From Leptospiraceae bacterium (lineage in GTDB: Bacteria; Spirochaetota; Leptospiria; Leptospirales; Leptospiraceae): a stretch of 64,000 nt of DNA. The translations under genes were made by a program, and so were the position numbers. The stretch spans positions 186,001-250,000 of the forward strand of contig JADJSX010000025.1 of NCBI GenBank assembly GCA_016711485.1, read 5' to 3'. The stretch's first letter is position 1. Each line of letters begins with the position of its first letter. The notes below the pieces were generated by a model. It searched no databases. It saw only the letters and a list, made by a program, of their open reading frames with translations, and was not told where the DNA came from. Positions 17,431 to 26,738 of the stretch are shown here, piece by piece.

Positions 17431-18765
17431 ATGAAACGAATAATACCTTTGTTAGTCCTAATCCAATTGATACATTTTTTCTCTTGTAAAAAAAAAGTGG
17501 ATGTTAGTTCTTTTCCCAAAATTGGTGAGTTTTATATTTATAAGTCGGATGTACCTATTTATGAAAGCCCAGATAGAGGAAAGGTTATTGATAGGGTTAA
17601 ACTGGGAGAAAAAGTAGAAATTGTAGAAACTAATATACCTGATAAAGTAAAAGGATTTTGGTATAAATCTATCCATGGTGAGAATGTTGGTTATATACCT
17701 CTACAGGAGGAAACAAATAAAAACTTAGTTGCTTTTATATACCGAAAGGAACGCGGTCGAATCACTGCAAGCTCACTTCGTATACGGGAGACTCCTGATT
17801 TAAAAGGGAAAGTTTTAGGTGCTGTTCCGAAAGGAACGTTAGTTGATATCCTAAGCCAAGGTCTTGTATATGAAAAGATTGATGATAAATATGATACATG
17901 GATGAAAATTCATACAGATGAGGGGATAACAGGTTATAGCTACGCGGGTTATATCTCAAAAAACCTTGACCCAGAAACCGATGAAGTGGATGCAGAACCT
18001 ATTAAAGGTTATGTCGAAATCAACGAAGATCCTAATTATTTAGTTAGACCCGGTGGAAGAGAAGTAAAGGATTCTGATCCCGCTCCCTGTGGATACAATA
18101 TGATTGGCTCACTCCCACAAAAAGGAATCATTCATAAAATAGAATATAAATATATAGAAGATGGAACCACTTATTATAAAATTGAGGGTGGGGACGATTC
18201 TCACGGTTGTTATGAAAGTTACCGAGCATGGATTTCGGAAAAACAAGTGTTGTTCGTTGAGGATATTTATAAGTATACGCTGGAGCATTATGGGGCGAAG
18301 TTTGACAAAGCATTTTTAGATGTAATTAACGAAAATGTAAATGGACAATTGAATGTAAAAACTTTAAATATTGAGCCTTCTACTTTTAAAGTAAAAGAAC
18401 CTGGATACACATTTTACACAGTTCACAATGCCCATATGTATTACAAATACAATGGTTCTTACTATTATGCAGGGGAAGGTTGGGGAGAATATGTAGATGT
18501 AGATGGCGATGGAACAAATGAAATTATTTCGGCTGGTGACTGTGCTTGTATGTGTAGTGAGGCTCGCGTAATTATCTGGAATGGTAACAAGTTAGAAAAA
18601 ATATTCGAAGAATACCCGCAGGCAAGTTTACGATGGGAAGTCGGAAAAAATTTTCTTACAGCCATACGAAGTGAGGATTTTTCGGAAAATTCAAATGGTC
18701 AAGAGACCTATTACGAAATAAAAAATAACCAGTTACTTCCTCTCAAGAAGAAACCACAAATTTGA
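17431..18765 (+). CDS. Lipoprotein with two SH3b domains
   Basis: The 444-residue product begins MKRIIPLLVLIQLIHFFSCKKK, with lipobox Cys at residue 19. Two bacterial SH3 domains can be seen: residues about 36-92 (VPIYESPDRGKVIDRVKLGEKVEI) and about 110-168 (LRIRETPDLKGKVLGAVPKGTLV). The C-terminal part has a Ca-binding-like DVDGDGTNE loop followed by CACMCSEAR. SH3b lipoproteins may bind cell wall or proteins at the envelope; the specific role is unknown. No close partner gene is nearby. Confidence 0.78.
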   Translation: MKRIIPLLVLIQLIHFFSCKKKVDVSSFPKIGEFYIYKSDVPIYESPDRGKVIDRVKLGEKVEIVETNIPDKVKGFWYKSIHGENVGYIPLQEETNKNLVAFIYRKERGRITASSLRIRETPDLKGKVLGAVPKGTLVDILSQGLVYEKIDDKYDTWMKIHTDEGITGYSYAGYISKNLDPETDEVDAEPIKGYVEINEDPNYLVRPGGREVKDSDPAPCGYNMIGSLPQKGIIHKIEYKYIEDGTTYYKIEGGDDSHGCYESYRAWISEKQVLFVEDIYKYTLEHYGAKFDKAFLDVINENVNGQLNVKTLNIEPSTFKVKEPGYTFYTVHNAHMYYKYNGSYYYAGEGWGEYVDVDGDGTNEIISAGDCACMCSEARVIIWNGNKLEKIFEEYPQASLRWEVGKNFLTAIRSEDFSENSNGQETYYEIKNNQLLPLKKKPQI

Positions 18766-18798
18766 TTAACAGGGAATAGGTATACGGATTAATCTTCT

Positions 18799-18898
18799 GT
18801 CATCTCCGAAATTCTAGCTTCTATCGCCGCAGCCGCCAAAAGCGATGAAGGGAAATCTGTAGAAGTTGAGATTCCCGATAAGGGATTTCGGGAATGAC
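18799..18898. repeat. Long imperfect inverted repeat
   Basis: GTCATCTCCGAAATTCT (18799-18815) pairs imperfectly with AGGGATTTCGGGAATGAC (18881-18898), enclosing a GC-rich stretch unlike the surrounding AT-rich DNA. It resembles the GTCATTCCCGAAAT-type intergenic repeats found in other genomes. No gene is seen in 18766-19025. Confidence 0.55.
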
Positions 18899-19025
18899 AC
18901 TTTGGCGCGCCAAATAAATTATTCTAATTCCTAGCATCGAGATCCAGTTATTTATCTTATATCAAACTCAAAATCTGTGTACGATTGCATTGACAAGGGA
19001 GTAATTTAATAAATTCTGTAACTCA

Positions 19026-20378
19026 ATGAATATTATTTCCCTGATCACCTTTCGTTATATTCGCGGTTCTCGCGTTTTTGGTCTTTTGTCCCTCAAATCC
19101 AGGCTTTCCTTTATCGTAATGATGGTAGGAGTATCGCTTTTGATTGTGGTTCTTTCTATTTTTAATGGATTTCAACGACAAGTGAAAGAATCTCTCTGGA
19201 GTGGCGGTCCTCATATTACGATCGAAAATACTCGTGGTAATGGAGAAATTCAAAAGTATGAAAGAATGGTTGAACTTCTTTTGCAAAATCCTGAACTCAA
19301 AGAAAGAATTATTTCGATGCAGGGAAATATTACAAGTCATGGACTTTTGCAAAATAATAATACTTTTGTCCCGGTTATGATTCGTGCAGTTCCAATCCCG
19401 AATGAAGAAGACCTTGTAAATAACCAAGTTTCGAATTTTCCTAAGTTAGAATATTATAATCGAGATGAAGTAAAGGATTTGAATACGAAAAACTTAGTTG
19501 TGATTGGAAAGGAAATGTCTCTCCTTTATAATTACAATCTTGGTCGCGGAATTACTCTCGCGGTTCCGAGTGGTAGTTTCAATGTTAGCCGTGGTGTAGA
19601 GTTAAATATTTCTTCTTTTGCAGTAACTGGACTCTTTAAAACTGGGTATTATAATTACGATTCCAAGTTTATATTCATGTCTCTTCCTACAGCTCAGAAA
19701 TTTTTTAAAATGAGAAATTCCGTAAATCAAATTACGGTTAAAGTTAAATCTCTAGACGATTTACAATATTGCAAACAATTAATTTTACAGACCATTGGAT
19801 CGGCAGATTTTGATGAAGATCTTACGGCTAATTCCTATTACTCGGTTCGGACGATAGCCGAAGAACAAGCAAACTTTTTGGGTGCGCTTCGTATGGAAAA
19901 AACAATTATATCCAATATAGTATTCTTATTTATTGTACTAGCCGCGTTGGGTATGGTTGCAACAGTTTATTCACTCGTTCGTTCTAAAAGAAAATCCATT
20001 GGAACTCTAAAAGCACTTGGACTTCCTTCTTCTTCGATACTATTAATTTTTACTTTAAACTCTATGATTATTGGGTTATTTGCTTCTATCATTGGTGGGA
20101 TAATCGGTATATACTACGCAAATAATTTGGAATCAATTATTGATGGGCTTAGTGAAGTGATAAATACATTTGGTAGGGTTTTCAATAAGGGAGAATGGCG
20201 AGATGTCAAACTTGTTCCTAAAGATATCTATTATTTCGATCATCTTCCGGTCGATATAGATATCTCTTTTATCTTCATGGTAACAACTGCGGCAACCATT
20301 CTTTCTGGACTAGCTGGATATTTTCCTGCACGATGGGCAGCAAATTTAGATCCAGTAGAAACTATAAAAAATGATTAA
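19026..20378 (+). CDS. ABC transporter permease, LolC/LolE (lipoprotein-releasing) type
   Basis: The 450-residue inner membrane protein has the LolCE/FtsX layout: one transmembrane segment near residues 30-50 (FIVMMVGVSLLIVVLSIFNGFQ), a large periplasmic MacB-like domain to about residue 290, then three segments. The last region has the FtsX pattern (VYSLVRSKRKSIGTLKALGLPSSSI) and ends FPARWAANLDPVETIKND, the usual LolC/E C-terminus. With LolD ATPase it would extract lipoproteins from the inner membrane. No ATPase gene is adjacent. A dispersed repeat starts at the next base after the stop. Confidence 0.88.
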   Translation: MNIISLITFRYIRGSRVFGLLSLKSRLSFIVMMVGVSLLIVVLSIFNGFQRQVKESLWSGGPHITIENTRGNGEIQKYERMVELLLQNPELKERIISMQGNITSHGLLQNNNTFVPVMIRAVPIPNEEDLVNNQVSNFPKLEYYNRDEVKDLNTKNLVVIGKEMSLLYNYNLGRGITLAVPSGSFNVSRGVELNISSFAVTGLFKTGYYNYDSKFIFMSLPTAQKFFKMRNSVNQITVKVKSLDDLQYCKQLILQTIGSADFDEDLTANSYYSVRTIAEEQANFLGALRMEKTIISNIVFLFIVLAALGMVATVYSLVRSKRKSIGTLKALGLPSSSILLIFTLNSMIIGLFASIIGGIIGIYYANNLESIIDGLSEVINTFGRVFNKGEWRDVKLVPKDIYYFDHLPVDIDISFIFMVTTAATILSGLAGYFPARWAANLDPVETIKND

Positions 20379-20482
20379 TAACTGACCTTACGCAAAATAG
20401 AAAAGTTATTAAATTCAAAGCAGAGTTAAGAATATTAGAAAATGCTAATGAATTAATAGAGAAAGAGTAAGGTGAGTTAATA
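20379..20482 (+). repeat. Dispersed repeat copy 8 (104 bp, compact)
   Basis: The left end TAACTGACCTTACGCAAAA begins directly at the permease stop codon, and the right end GAGTAAGGTGAGTTAA is at 20465-20480. The interior is only the core frame (IKFKAELRILENANELIEKE, then stop). It is the shortest copy with both ends and may be close to the minimal element. Confidence 0.78.
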
Positions 20483-20616
20483 AAGTGAATTTAGGTTACT
20501 AAAGGTATATATAGGTTAACCGATAGAATTTTTTTTAAATATAATCATATACAGAGTTAATTGTATCTATACAATTTCGGACTATTTTAAAATTATACAG
20601 ATAGGAGTTCTATCAC

Positions 20617-20838
20617 ATGAAGGGTGTAATTCACAAATATTTATCTGATTATTTTAAAAGTTTAGGTTTATCAGAGGATACATTATCTGGAAAATCTAAG
20701 ATGAGGTCTATTCGTATTCAAATTTCTTTAAAAGGGATTAATCTTTCTGACCATGGTCCAGATACGATAGACGATCCAGCTGAATTCGAAAAATTAAAAA
20801 CTATCCTAGCAAATTTAAAACTTCCAACGGCGGCTTAA
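20617..20838 (+). CDS. Small hypothetical protein upstream of a FIST gene
   Basis: Function unknown. The 73-residue product has no signal or membrane segment. AGGAG lies about 9 bases before the ATG. It is separated from the FIST gene by only 4 bp, so the two are co-transcribed and may interact. The sequence is moderately charged, with SIRIQISLKGINLSDHG near the centre, and ends KLPTAA. Confidence 0.65.
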   Translation: MKGVIHKYLSDYFKSLGLSEDTLSGKSKMRSIRIQISLKGINLSDHGPDTIDDPAEFEKLKTILANLKLPTAA

Positions 20839-20842
20839 CTCA

Positions 20843-21979
20843 ATGAATCAATATATATCATCTGAAATTTTTCAAAACACAAATGAAATCCCTTCTTATT
20901 TAGAAGAAAAGAATGCAGGATTAATTCTCTGTTTCTATGGGGCTGATTATGATTATACTAATCTATACAATACCCTTAAAAAAACTGGCGTTCCTTTTCT
21001 AGGTTGTATGGACATCGCTAGATTGGTTAATTCAAGTTACTATTTTGAAACCAATTCTGTTGCAGTTATGGTAATCTCAAAAGATATTTTGGAAAAAGTT
21101 GGAGTCATCGCCTATGATATGCGGAAAACAACGAGTAACCATACAATGTATCAATCTAGTAAGGATGAATATCTGCAATTATTAACTAAGCTTGGTTTTG
21201 ATATGAATTCTCCAGATATGGAAAGAGAATTTTCAATAAATATTGTTTACGGTCTACAGTCAGCAAACTCCGTATTAACTGCTCAGAATGAAGTAAATCT
21301 ATTTTTACAAACGGTAGGCGGAAGTTCTGGGGGTAAATTGGATTTTAAAAGTTCTAGCGTTATATCAAGTAGAGGTATGGGAGCGATTGGCGCGACAGCT
21401 GTTATCCGCTTGAAGCCAGAATATTCCTTTTTAATAGATAGAACATCTAGTTTTGAGAGTATGGAAGGAAGGTTAGTTGTTACTAAACTAGCTTCACCTC
21501 GGCATATATTAGAATTCAATCATAAACCTGCCGCTGAGGAATATGCAAGAATGATAGGTCAATCTATTTCTGAACTTGGTCCAACGGTATATGCTACTTA
21601 TACTCTCGGAATCGAACCTGGTGATGGAGAAAGACTAATTACAAGTATTATGAAAGACGATGGAAAAAATGGACTTCTGACTTATAATGATTTGTTAGAG
21701 GGAACTTCGCTTAATATATACAAGGCAAAACTCCAACTCGAAGAACGTAAGTTAAAACTTGACGCACTTAAAAAACAAAACTTACTAGGTTATATTTCTT
21801 TTGATTGTGTTTTGTGTTATATCACCAGAGAAGCAAATCAAGAAATCGATGTGATAGCTTCCCTATACGAGGAAACTCTTCCTGATGTTCCTAGAATTGG
21901 GTTTGGTACTTTTGGAGAGAATTTCTGTGGAGCAAATGTAAACCAAACAGAAACTTACTTGGCTATAATTAAAAAATAA
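20843..21979 (+). CDS. FIST domain sensory protein
   Basis: The 378-residue cytosolic protein has the FIST_N/FIST_C architecture, a predicted small-ligand (perhaps amino acid) sensor domain. N-terminal blocks are LILCFYGADYDY and TGVPFLGCMDIARL. The C-terminal domain has LLGYISFDCVLCYITRE and PRIGFGTFGENFCGANVNQTE, similar to the IGFSTFGEQ motif of the family. No output domain is fused, so it probably signals through a partner. The 73-residue protein just upstream is one candidate. Confidence 0.82.
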   Translation: MNQYISSEIFQNTNEIPSYLEEKNAGLILCFYGADYDYTNLYNTLKKTGVPFLGCMDIARLVNSSYYFETNSVAVMVISKDILEKVGVIAYDMRKTTSNHTMYQSSKDEYLQLLTKLGFDMNSPDMEREFSINIVYGLQSANSVLTAQNEVNLFLQTVGGSSGGKLDFKSSSVISSRGMGAIGATAVIRLKPEYSFLIDRTSSFESMEGRLVVTKLASPRHILEFNHKPAAEEYARMIGQSISELGPTVYATYTLGIEPGDGERLITSIMKDDGKNGLLTYNDLLEGTSLNIYKAKLQLEERKLKLDALKKQNLLGYISFDCVLCYITREANQEIDVIASLYEETLPDVPRIGFGTFGENFCGANVNQTETYLAIIKK

Positions 21980-22016
21980 ATTTTAGCTTACTTAGAGACT
22001 GCGTAAAAGCATTAGC

Positions 22017-22048
22017 CACAGAGACACAGAGGCACAGAGGCACAGAGA
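22017..22048. repeat. Four-unit tandem repeat CACAGAG(A/G)
   Basis: Four 8-bp units CACAGAGA / CACAGAGG / CACAGAGG / CACAGAGA lie in the 21980-22344 gap. A simple repeat of this type is found between genes in many bacteria. The same gap holds a small hairpin, CCGCACA (22165-22171) with TGTGCGG (22178-22184). No gene is seen. Confidence 0.7.
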
Positions 22049-22131
22049 AGTAATGTTTTAAAGCATTTTAAAAATGAAATTCTATGCTTTTACACACTCC
22101 CTGCCAGCGTTCCCGCGTGGGCGGGATGGTT

Positions 22132-22163
22132 GACACCCGAACTAAATGTTTCTCCCTCCATCT
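22132..22163 (-). repeat. Fragment of the dispersed repeat family
   Basis: Read on the minus strand, GAGATGGAGGGAGAAACATT followed by TAGTTCGGGTGT closely matches the right part of copy 7 (GAGATGGAAGGAGAAACATT then GAGTTCGAGTGAG). No terminal inverted repeats are visible, so it is a relic. Confidence 0.5.
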
Positions 22164-22344
22164 CCCGCACATCAGTTTGTGCGGTATACTAAATGCTACT
22201 CCCGTAAAGTCCTTGTGGGTAAATACTTTTGTCATTTGGTATAAGATAACGCCATTTAGCTGCATAGAAAATATGCGTTATTTGTAAAAATATTCTACAT
22301 CAAAAATTTAATAGAAACAATACTGTAATTGTCGAATATAAAGT

Positions 22345-23139
22345 ATGGACTTTCGACAAATTTTAGATTCTCGCATTCAAGATAAAAAACAAAATCCAAA
22401 CCTATTAGATGTCGAAACATATTTAGAACACTTTGCGTTAATTAATTACGCATTACCAAAAGAGCGTTTACTCGCTTATATACCGCAGGATCGTTTTGAA
22501 ATTTCTGAATATTTAATTAATGGGGAAAAAATGGCTCTAATGAGTGCAGTTCCTTTTTTAGATATTGACTTTCATTTCAAAAAAATATTTCCATTTTTAA
22601 AATTTCAATTTCCTCAGACTAATTACCGTGTATATATCAAAGATAAAAAAACGAATGAATCAGCAGTTTGGTTTTTTGGTACAACCTTAGGATCGTATTA
22701 TGTGTATTTGCCGCGTTTAGGATTTAATATACCTTGGCATTATGCGAAATATAAAGTAAATTGTGAATACAATTCTGAAGAAAAAAAATATAATCATTTC
22801 AAAGTAAATTCTCATTCAAAATGGGCAAGTTCAGAAATTGATTTGATTGATACTGGTGTTAGTATTTCTACTTATGATGGATTTTCTTCATATGAAGAAA
22901 TGAAACTAATTTTAACTCATCCAGTGAAAGGTTATTTTTATCGAAATGATTCGAAGTTAGGAACCTATTCGATTTGGCACGAGGAAATGAGTTTAACTTC
23001 TGCTCTTCCGCGCAAACTATATTTTAGTCTCTATGAGAAGTTAGGACTATTATCTCGGGAAGAAATGTCAAAACCACTTTCTGTTTTTTTATGCCCCAAT
23101 ATTTTATTTGAAGTATATCTACCTCCAAAATTAGTTTAG
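22345..23139 (+). CDS. DUF2071-like protein
   Basis: The 264-residue cytosolic protein looks like the DUF2071 (YqjF-like) family, whose role is unknown. Supporting segments are LINYALPKERLLAYIPQDRFE near the start, LPRLGFNIPWHYAKYK in the middle and the C-terminal PRKLYFSLYEKLGLLS with PLSVFLCPNILFEVYLPPK. Its stop overlaps the convergent EAL-like gene by 4 bp. The family call is from remembered pattern and is moderate. Confidence 0.55.
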   Translation: MDFRQILDSRIQDKKQNPNLLDVETYLEHFALINYALPKERLLAYIPQDRFEISEYLINGEKMALMSAVPFLDIDFHFKKIFPFLKFQFPQTNYRVYIKDKKTNESAVWFFGTTLGSYYVYLPRLGFNIPWHYAKYKVNCEYNSEEKKYNHFKVNSHSKWASSEIDLIDTGVSISTYDGFSSYEEMKLILTHPVKGYFYRNDSKLGTYSIWHEEMSLTSALPRKLYFSLYEKLGLLSREEMSKPLSVFLCPNILFEVYLPPKLV

Positions 23140-24497
23140 ATTAATTTATTTTTTTGGGCAACTTTAAAAATATGGCCTTCTTTTTTTTGTTCTTTCAAAA
23201 GAGTTGGATTTGAAAGAATTTCAAAAACAACTTCGACTGGCATATTTATTAGGCTACTAAATTCATCTTTGTATTGAGTGAGCGATATTTTGTTAAATAA
23301 AATGAATGCTTGGTACTGTTCTATTTGATGTTCCATTAGAAATTTTAAAGTTTCCAAGTCGCCGACTGCTTCCGCTGTGATAACTGCTTCTCTGTTATGT
23401 GCGAGTTTTTTGCAATAATCAATAAATGCTAGGTTATCTAAAAATTTAACTTTATCCTCAGATACTTTAAACTTAAAGCTAATAGGGTCTAATTTAAATT
23501 CTTGAATCATAATTCCTAAATCCAATACAATTTGATGACTCGAACTTTTTACTCCAAAATCATCTGCGGCAAAACTAAATCCGTAGTCCCAAAAACATTG
23601 ACATACATCTTTAAGTAAAAATTTATCTTCTTCATAATGTTTTTCTATTAACTCAAATCGAACGTTTTGCGCTAATAGATTTTTGGAGCGGATAAGATTT
23701 GTAAACCGGTTTACCTTTTCATGGCTAGAAAAGGTATCAATGAGTGATTGGGGAGATATATTGAATTTTAAAAGTCCCGGAGCATTTTCACTTGCACTGA
23801 TTAGTTTTTCAATTATGAGTAACTCAATACGCTTAATATCTTGCTCTATAGGAATATCATTTATTAAATCTTTATATCCCCTATAAGCTCCTCCGCCTAC
23901 AAAAACTTCTCCTCCTTTTACTGAGAAAGTTTGGCTCTTCGGATTGTAACAAACAGTGGGCTGAATCATTGCTTCATGGGAACTTCCGGAGATATAGCTA
24001 TTTGCTTTATTAAAATAAGTCCAACCCCATCTAACTAAATTATCACTCAGATTTTTTTCGGATGTTCTAGATAAGTCTTCAAATATTTCATTTATTGTAG
24101 AAATAAAATTACTTTGTGTTCTAGAAATTCCATAGTTAAACTCACAGATATTATTTTTGATACTAATTTGATGTAGTTTTCCAAAATAACTATCTAAGTT
24201 AGGGAATGCGTCATCCGCAATATCTCCACCGGAAGCTATACCAAGTAATAAACTTTGGCGCGCTTCAATAAAATAAAATCCTAAATCTAAAATCTTAATG
24301 TCTGGAAATTTATGGATTTCTACTTTTAACATGTTAATAAAGTCAATTAAAGAAATTCCTTTAATATTATCTATGCGTACCATAAATATGGGACGACCTC
24401 TATGTGTTTCTATGAATTTTTTTTTGAAGGATTCTAAATCCTGCAAATCTTGAGAGGATTTAGAAGTTCCGTCTTCATCGACTTCCGATTTTTCCAT
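23136..24497 (-). CDS. EAL-domain protein with degenerate EAL motif
   Basis: EAL domains hydrolyse cyclic-di-GMP; this 453-residue copy may only bind it. The C-terminal half keeps several catalytic-site motifs: NISPQSL, RFELIEKHYE, AADDFG, EFKLD and ITAEAVGD, then YQAFILF. The naming motif is GGGAYRGY instead of GxEALxRW, so the metal-binding Glu is absent and activity is doubtful. The first 190 residues have no recognised domain. AGGAG precedes the ATG. It is the last gene of a four-gene minus-strand set with a DUF1577-like protein, an LRR-kinase and a membrane protein. Confidence 0.8.
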   Translation of the reverse strand: MEKSEVDEDGTSKSSQDLQDLESFKKKFIETHRGRPIFMVRIDNIKGISLIDFINMLKVEIHKFPDIKILDLGFYFIEARQSLLLGIASGGDIADDAFPNLDSYFGKLHQISIKNNICEFNYGISRTQSNFISTINEIFEDLSRTSEKNLSDNLVRWGWTYFNKANSYISGSSHEAMIQPTVCYNPKSQTFSVKGGEVFVGGGAYRGYKDLINDIPIEQDIKRIELLIIEKLISASENAPGLLKFNISPQSLIDTFSSHEKVNRFTNLIRSKNLLAQNVRFELIEKHYEEDKFLLKDVCQCFWDYGFSFAADDFGVKSSSHQIVLDLGIMIQEFKLDPISFKFKVSEDKVKFLDNLAFIDYCKKLAHNREAVITAEAVGDLETLKFLMEHQIEQYQAFILFNKISLTQYKDEFSSLINMPVEVVFEILSNPTLLKEQKKEGHIFKVAQKNKLI

Positions 24498-24536
24498 TTA
24501 GATAGCTCCTTTGTTATTACAAGAAGATAATATTGA

Positions 24537-25337
24537 TTAGCTGTTTGAAGGCATTACTAGTCTTTCTATTTTTTCATATTGATCGATAGACAAATTAACA
24601 TATTGGCAAGTAATGGAAAAATATTTATCTAAGGGTTTTAATCCCTTAACTGCAGCTTTAATTGTAATTTTTGTGTCTTTAGAATAAAGATCTAAAATAA
24701 TCACAGTTCCCATTTGAAAAATTCTGGAAAAATGTTTATTTAAGGAATGTAAAAAAGTAACTTCTGTTTCCGTAATACTAGTTACCTTACATACTTCCGT
24801 GGATTCTTCGTAGTTTTTATAATCACTAATTTCCTTACGAATGGACGAAGAAGCTAATGCTACCACGTTAAAAGAATTAAGATCGAGTCTCTTTGAATGC
24901 ATAACTTGAACATAACCAATGATAATGTATTGTCTGTACTTTATAGGAACACAAATTTCTGATTTGAAAACTTCTGCATTTTTATCAGCTTTTAACATAC
25001 GATTGTATTCATTATAGGGGACAGACATATTGGGAGTGCTATCAGGATTTTCTCGATTTAAAATCACAATAGGTTGATCAAAACTTTTCATCAGTCGAAT
25101 GCGTTCGTCTTGTTTGTCTTTGATTACTACATTGTATCTATCAAATAGATGTCTTAGTCTATTGTAGTTGGATTTGATTACGTCTTTAATATGATCATCG
25201 CCTAAAAAAACAGTTACTTCATTCATGCTAATTATATTACTAACAAGAATTCCTGTATCTACTTTTTCTTCAGTGGCTTTTTTCGGAATATCGTCTCCGG
25301 CTAGTGATGCCATGGCTAATTTTTTATTTGAATTCAT
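24537..25337 (-). CDS. DUF1577-like (PilZ-related?) protein
   Basis: The 266-residue protein resembles the DUF1577 proteins of Leptospira, which are of unknown function and may contain a PilZ-like part. Seen: an N-terminal region ending DHIKDVIKSNYNRLRHLF, a middle GAF-like segment (EICVPIKYRQYIIIGYVQVMHSKRL), and a C-terminal beta-rich part (TEVTFLHSLNKHFSRIFQMGTVIILDLY). There is no clear RxxxR...DxSxxG signature, so c-di-GMP binding is unproven. Position 40 bp before the degenerate EAL gene suggests a shared c-di-GMP-related role, which is inference. Confidence 0.5.
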   Translation of the reverse strand: MNSNKKLAMASLAGDDIPKKATEEKVDTGILVSNIISMNEVTVFLGDDHIKDVIKSNYNRLRHLFDRYNVVIKDKQDERIRLMKSFDQPIVILNRENPDSTPNMSVPYNEYNRMLKADKNAEVFKSEICVPIKYRQYIIIGYVQVMHSKRLDLNSFNVVALASSSIRKEISDYKNYEESTEVCKVTSITETEVTFLHSLNKHFSRIFQMGTVIILDLYSKDTKITIKAAVKGLKPLDKYFSITCQYVNLSIDQYEKIERLVMPSNS

Positions 25338-25397
25338 ATTGAGCTATTCCAAATGAAACCTAAGTTACTAAATCAGTCAACTAAATTATCTAAATGA

Positions 25398-26708
25398 CTA
25401 GATTAACTTTTTCAATCTATTATTGACTTCTATAAAGTTTGGTCTTTCTAAGATACTTTGATTTATACATTCATCCTTTAATTGAATTAGAATTTTATAG
25501 ATTTCGAAATATGCTATGTCTTTAGGAACTCTTGTGAGTAAGTCATCCATAAGGTTTCCAAACGCTCTAACTTCCAATTTTTCAAAATTAAAATTCTGTG
25601 AAAAATTACCGAAGTAAATTGTCGCCGCACCGAAGTCTCCTAAAATTGTATGAAAGTTCGTATCTTCAACTAATATATTATGTGCATATAAATCTCCGTG
25701 TAAAATTCCATGTTGATGTAAATGCGTCATTGCTGCGGAAATACTCAAAAGTATCTGTAAAATTTTTGGAATTGAAAACGAAATATTTTCAGGAAATGTA
25801 TCTCGTGTGCAGGTATCAAAATTAGGAGGGTAACCTAATTTTTTATAATTTTCAGAAATCAATTCTAAAACTAAACCTTGTTTGTCTTTGTCTCTAAATT
25901 CTCCCAATACATTTGTAAGATTTGGATGAATACCTGCCTGTAAACAAGCCGACATTTCGTCTTCCGGAAATCCATCACTGGTAATTTCTCCTTTAAATAT
26001 TTTTACAGCAACATGTGGATTATTTGTATTAGCCGTTTTGACTTCGTAAATGGATCCTGACGCCCCTTCTCCAATTAGTTTTTCTAGTTTAAAATCTTGG
26101 AATACATACTTAGTCACTTGCCGAGTATTTTCTAATTTTGGCAAACAAGGATTACTCGCAAAAGCTAACCAAGAAAGTTTTGGTAAATCGAATATCCAAT
26201 TTGGTAATTCATTCAAACGATTGGCTGAAATACGAAGTAATTCTAAATTTTTGCAATGAATCATTGTATCAGGAAGAGTTGTTAAATAATTTCCGGCTAA
26301 CATTAATTTTTGTAAATTTTTGCAATTCCCAATCGATTTTGGTAAATTTGAAATTTTATTATTTGTAAGAATTAGCCAACGTAAATTGGGAGGTAGGCAT
26401 TCCTCTTCTAAATAAGAAATCTCGTTTGATTTGAAACCGATAATATCTAAATTTTTACACTTGGATAGAATTTTGGGAAATAGTTTGAATTTATTTTCTG
26501 ATAGAAATAAAATTTTGAGATTCTGTAAACATTCAAAATCTTCAGGTAACTCAGAAAAATTATTGTTAGATAAATCTAATACCTCAAGTGTATCCGCTAA
26601 TGAAAATACTTCATTTGGGAGCTTATCCAGATTGCAGGATAATTTCAATTTGTCTGTATTTTTGAGTTCGCCAGAAATAAGTTTATTTAAAGTGTCTTGC
26701 ATTTTCAT
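25398..26708 (-). CDS. Leucine-rich-repeat protein kinase
   Basis: The 436-residue protein joins about seven leucine-rich repeats (residues 20-190, for example LEVLDLSNNNFSELPEDF and LQKLMLAGNYLTTLP) to a Ser/Thr kinase-like domain (about residues 210-436). Kinase motifs are the glycine loop GEGASGSIYEV, the Lys in VAVKIFK, the catalytic loop HGDLYAHNIL and DFG in GDFGAAT. Catalytic Asp and Asn are kept, so it should be active. No membrane segment is seen; it is cytosolic. AGGAA precedes the ATG. A PP2C phosphatase gene lies 1.3 kb away on the opposite strand and may be its counterpart. Confidence 0.88.
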   Translation of the reverse strand: MKMQDTLNKLISGELKNTDKLKLSCNLDKLPNEVFSLADTLEVLDLSNNNFSELPEDFECLQNLKILFLSENKFKLFPKILSKCKNLDIIGFKSNEISYLEEECLPPNLRWLILTNNKISNLPKSIGNCKNLQKLMLAGNYLTTLPDTMIHCKNLELLRISANRLNELPNWIFDLPKLSWLAFASNPCLPKLENTRQVTKYVFQDFKLEKLIGEGASGSIYEVKTANTNNPHVAVKIFKGEITSDGFPEDEMSACLQAGIHPNLTNVLGEFRDKDKQGLVLELISENYKKLGYPPNFDTCTRDTFPENISFSIPKILQILLSISAAMTHLHQHGILHGDLYAHNILVEDTNFHTILGDFGAATIYFGNFSQNFNFEKLEVRAFGNLMDDLLTRVPKDIAYFEIYKILIQLKDECINQSILERPNFIEVNNRLKKLI

Positions 26709-26738
26709 ATTTTAACATTCCTTTCCAATATTGATTCG

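Noticed and set aside
19023..19427. 134-codon frame opposite the permease gene
   Set aside because: It lies wholly antisense to a clear LolC/E-like gene and has low-complexity His/Asn content.
22017..22048. CACAGAG repeats as a phase-variable promoter
   Set aside because: About 300 bp from the next start, and only four imperfect units; no support for switching.
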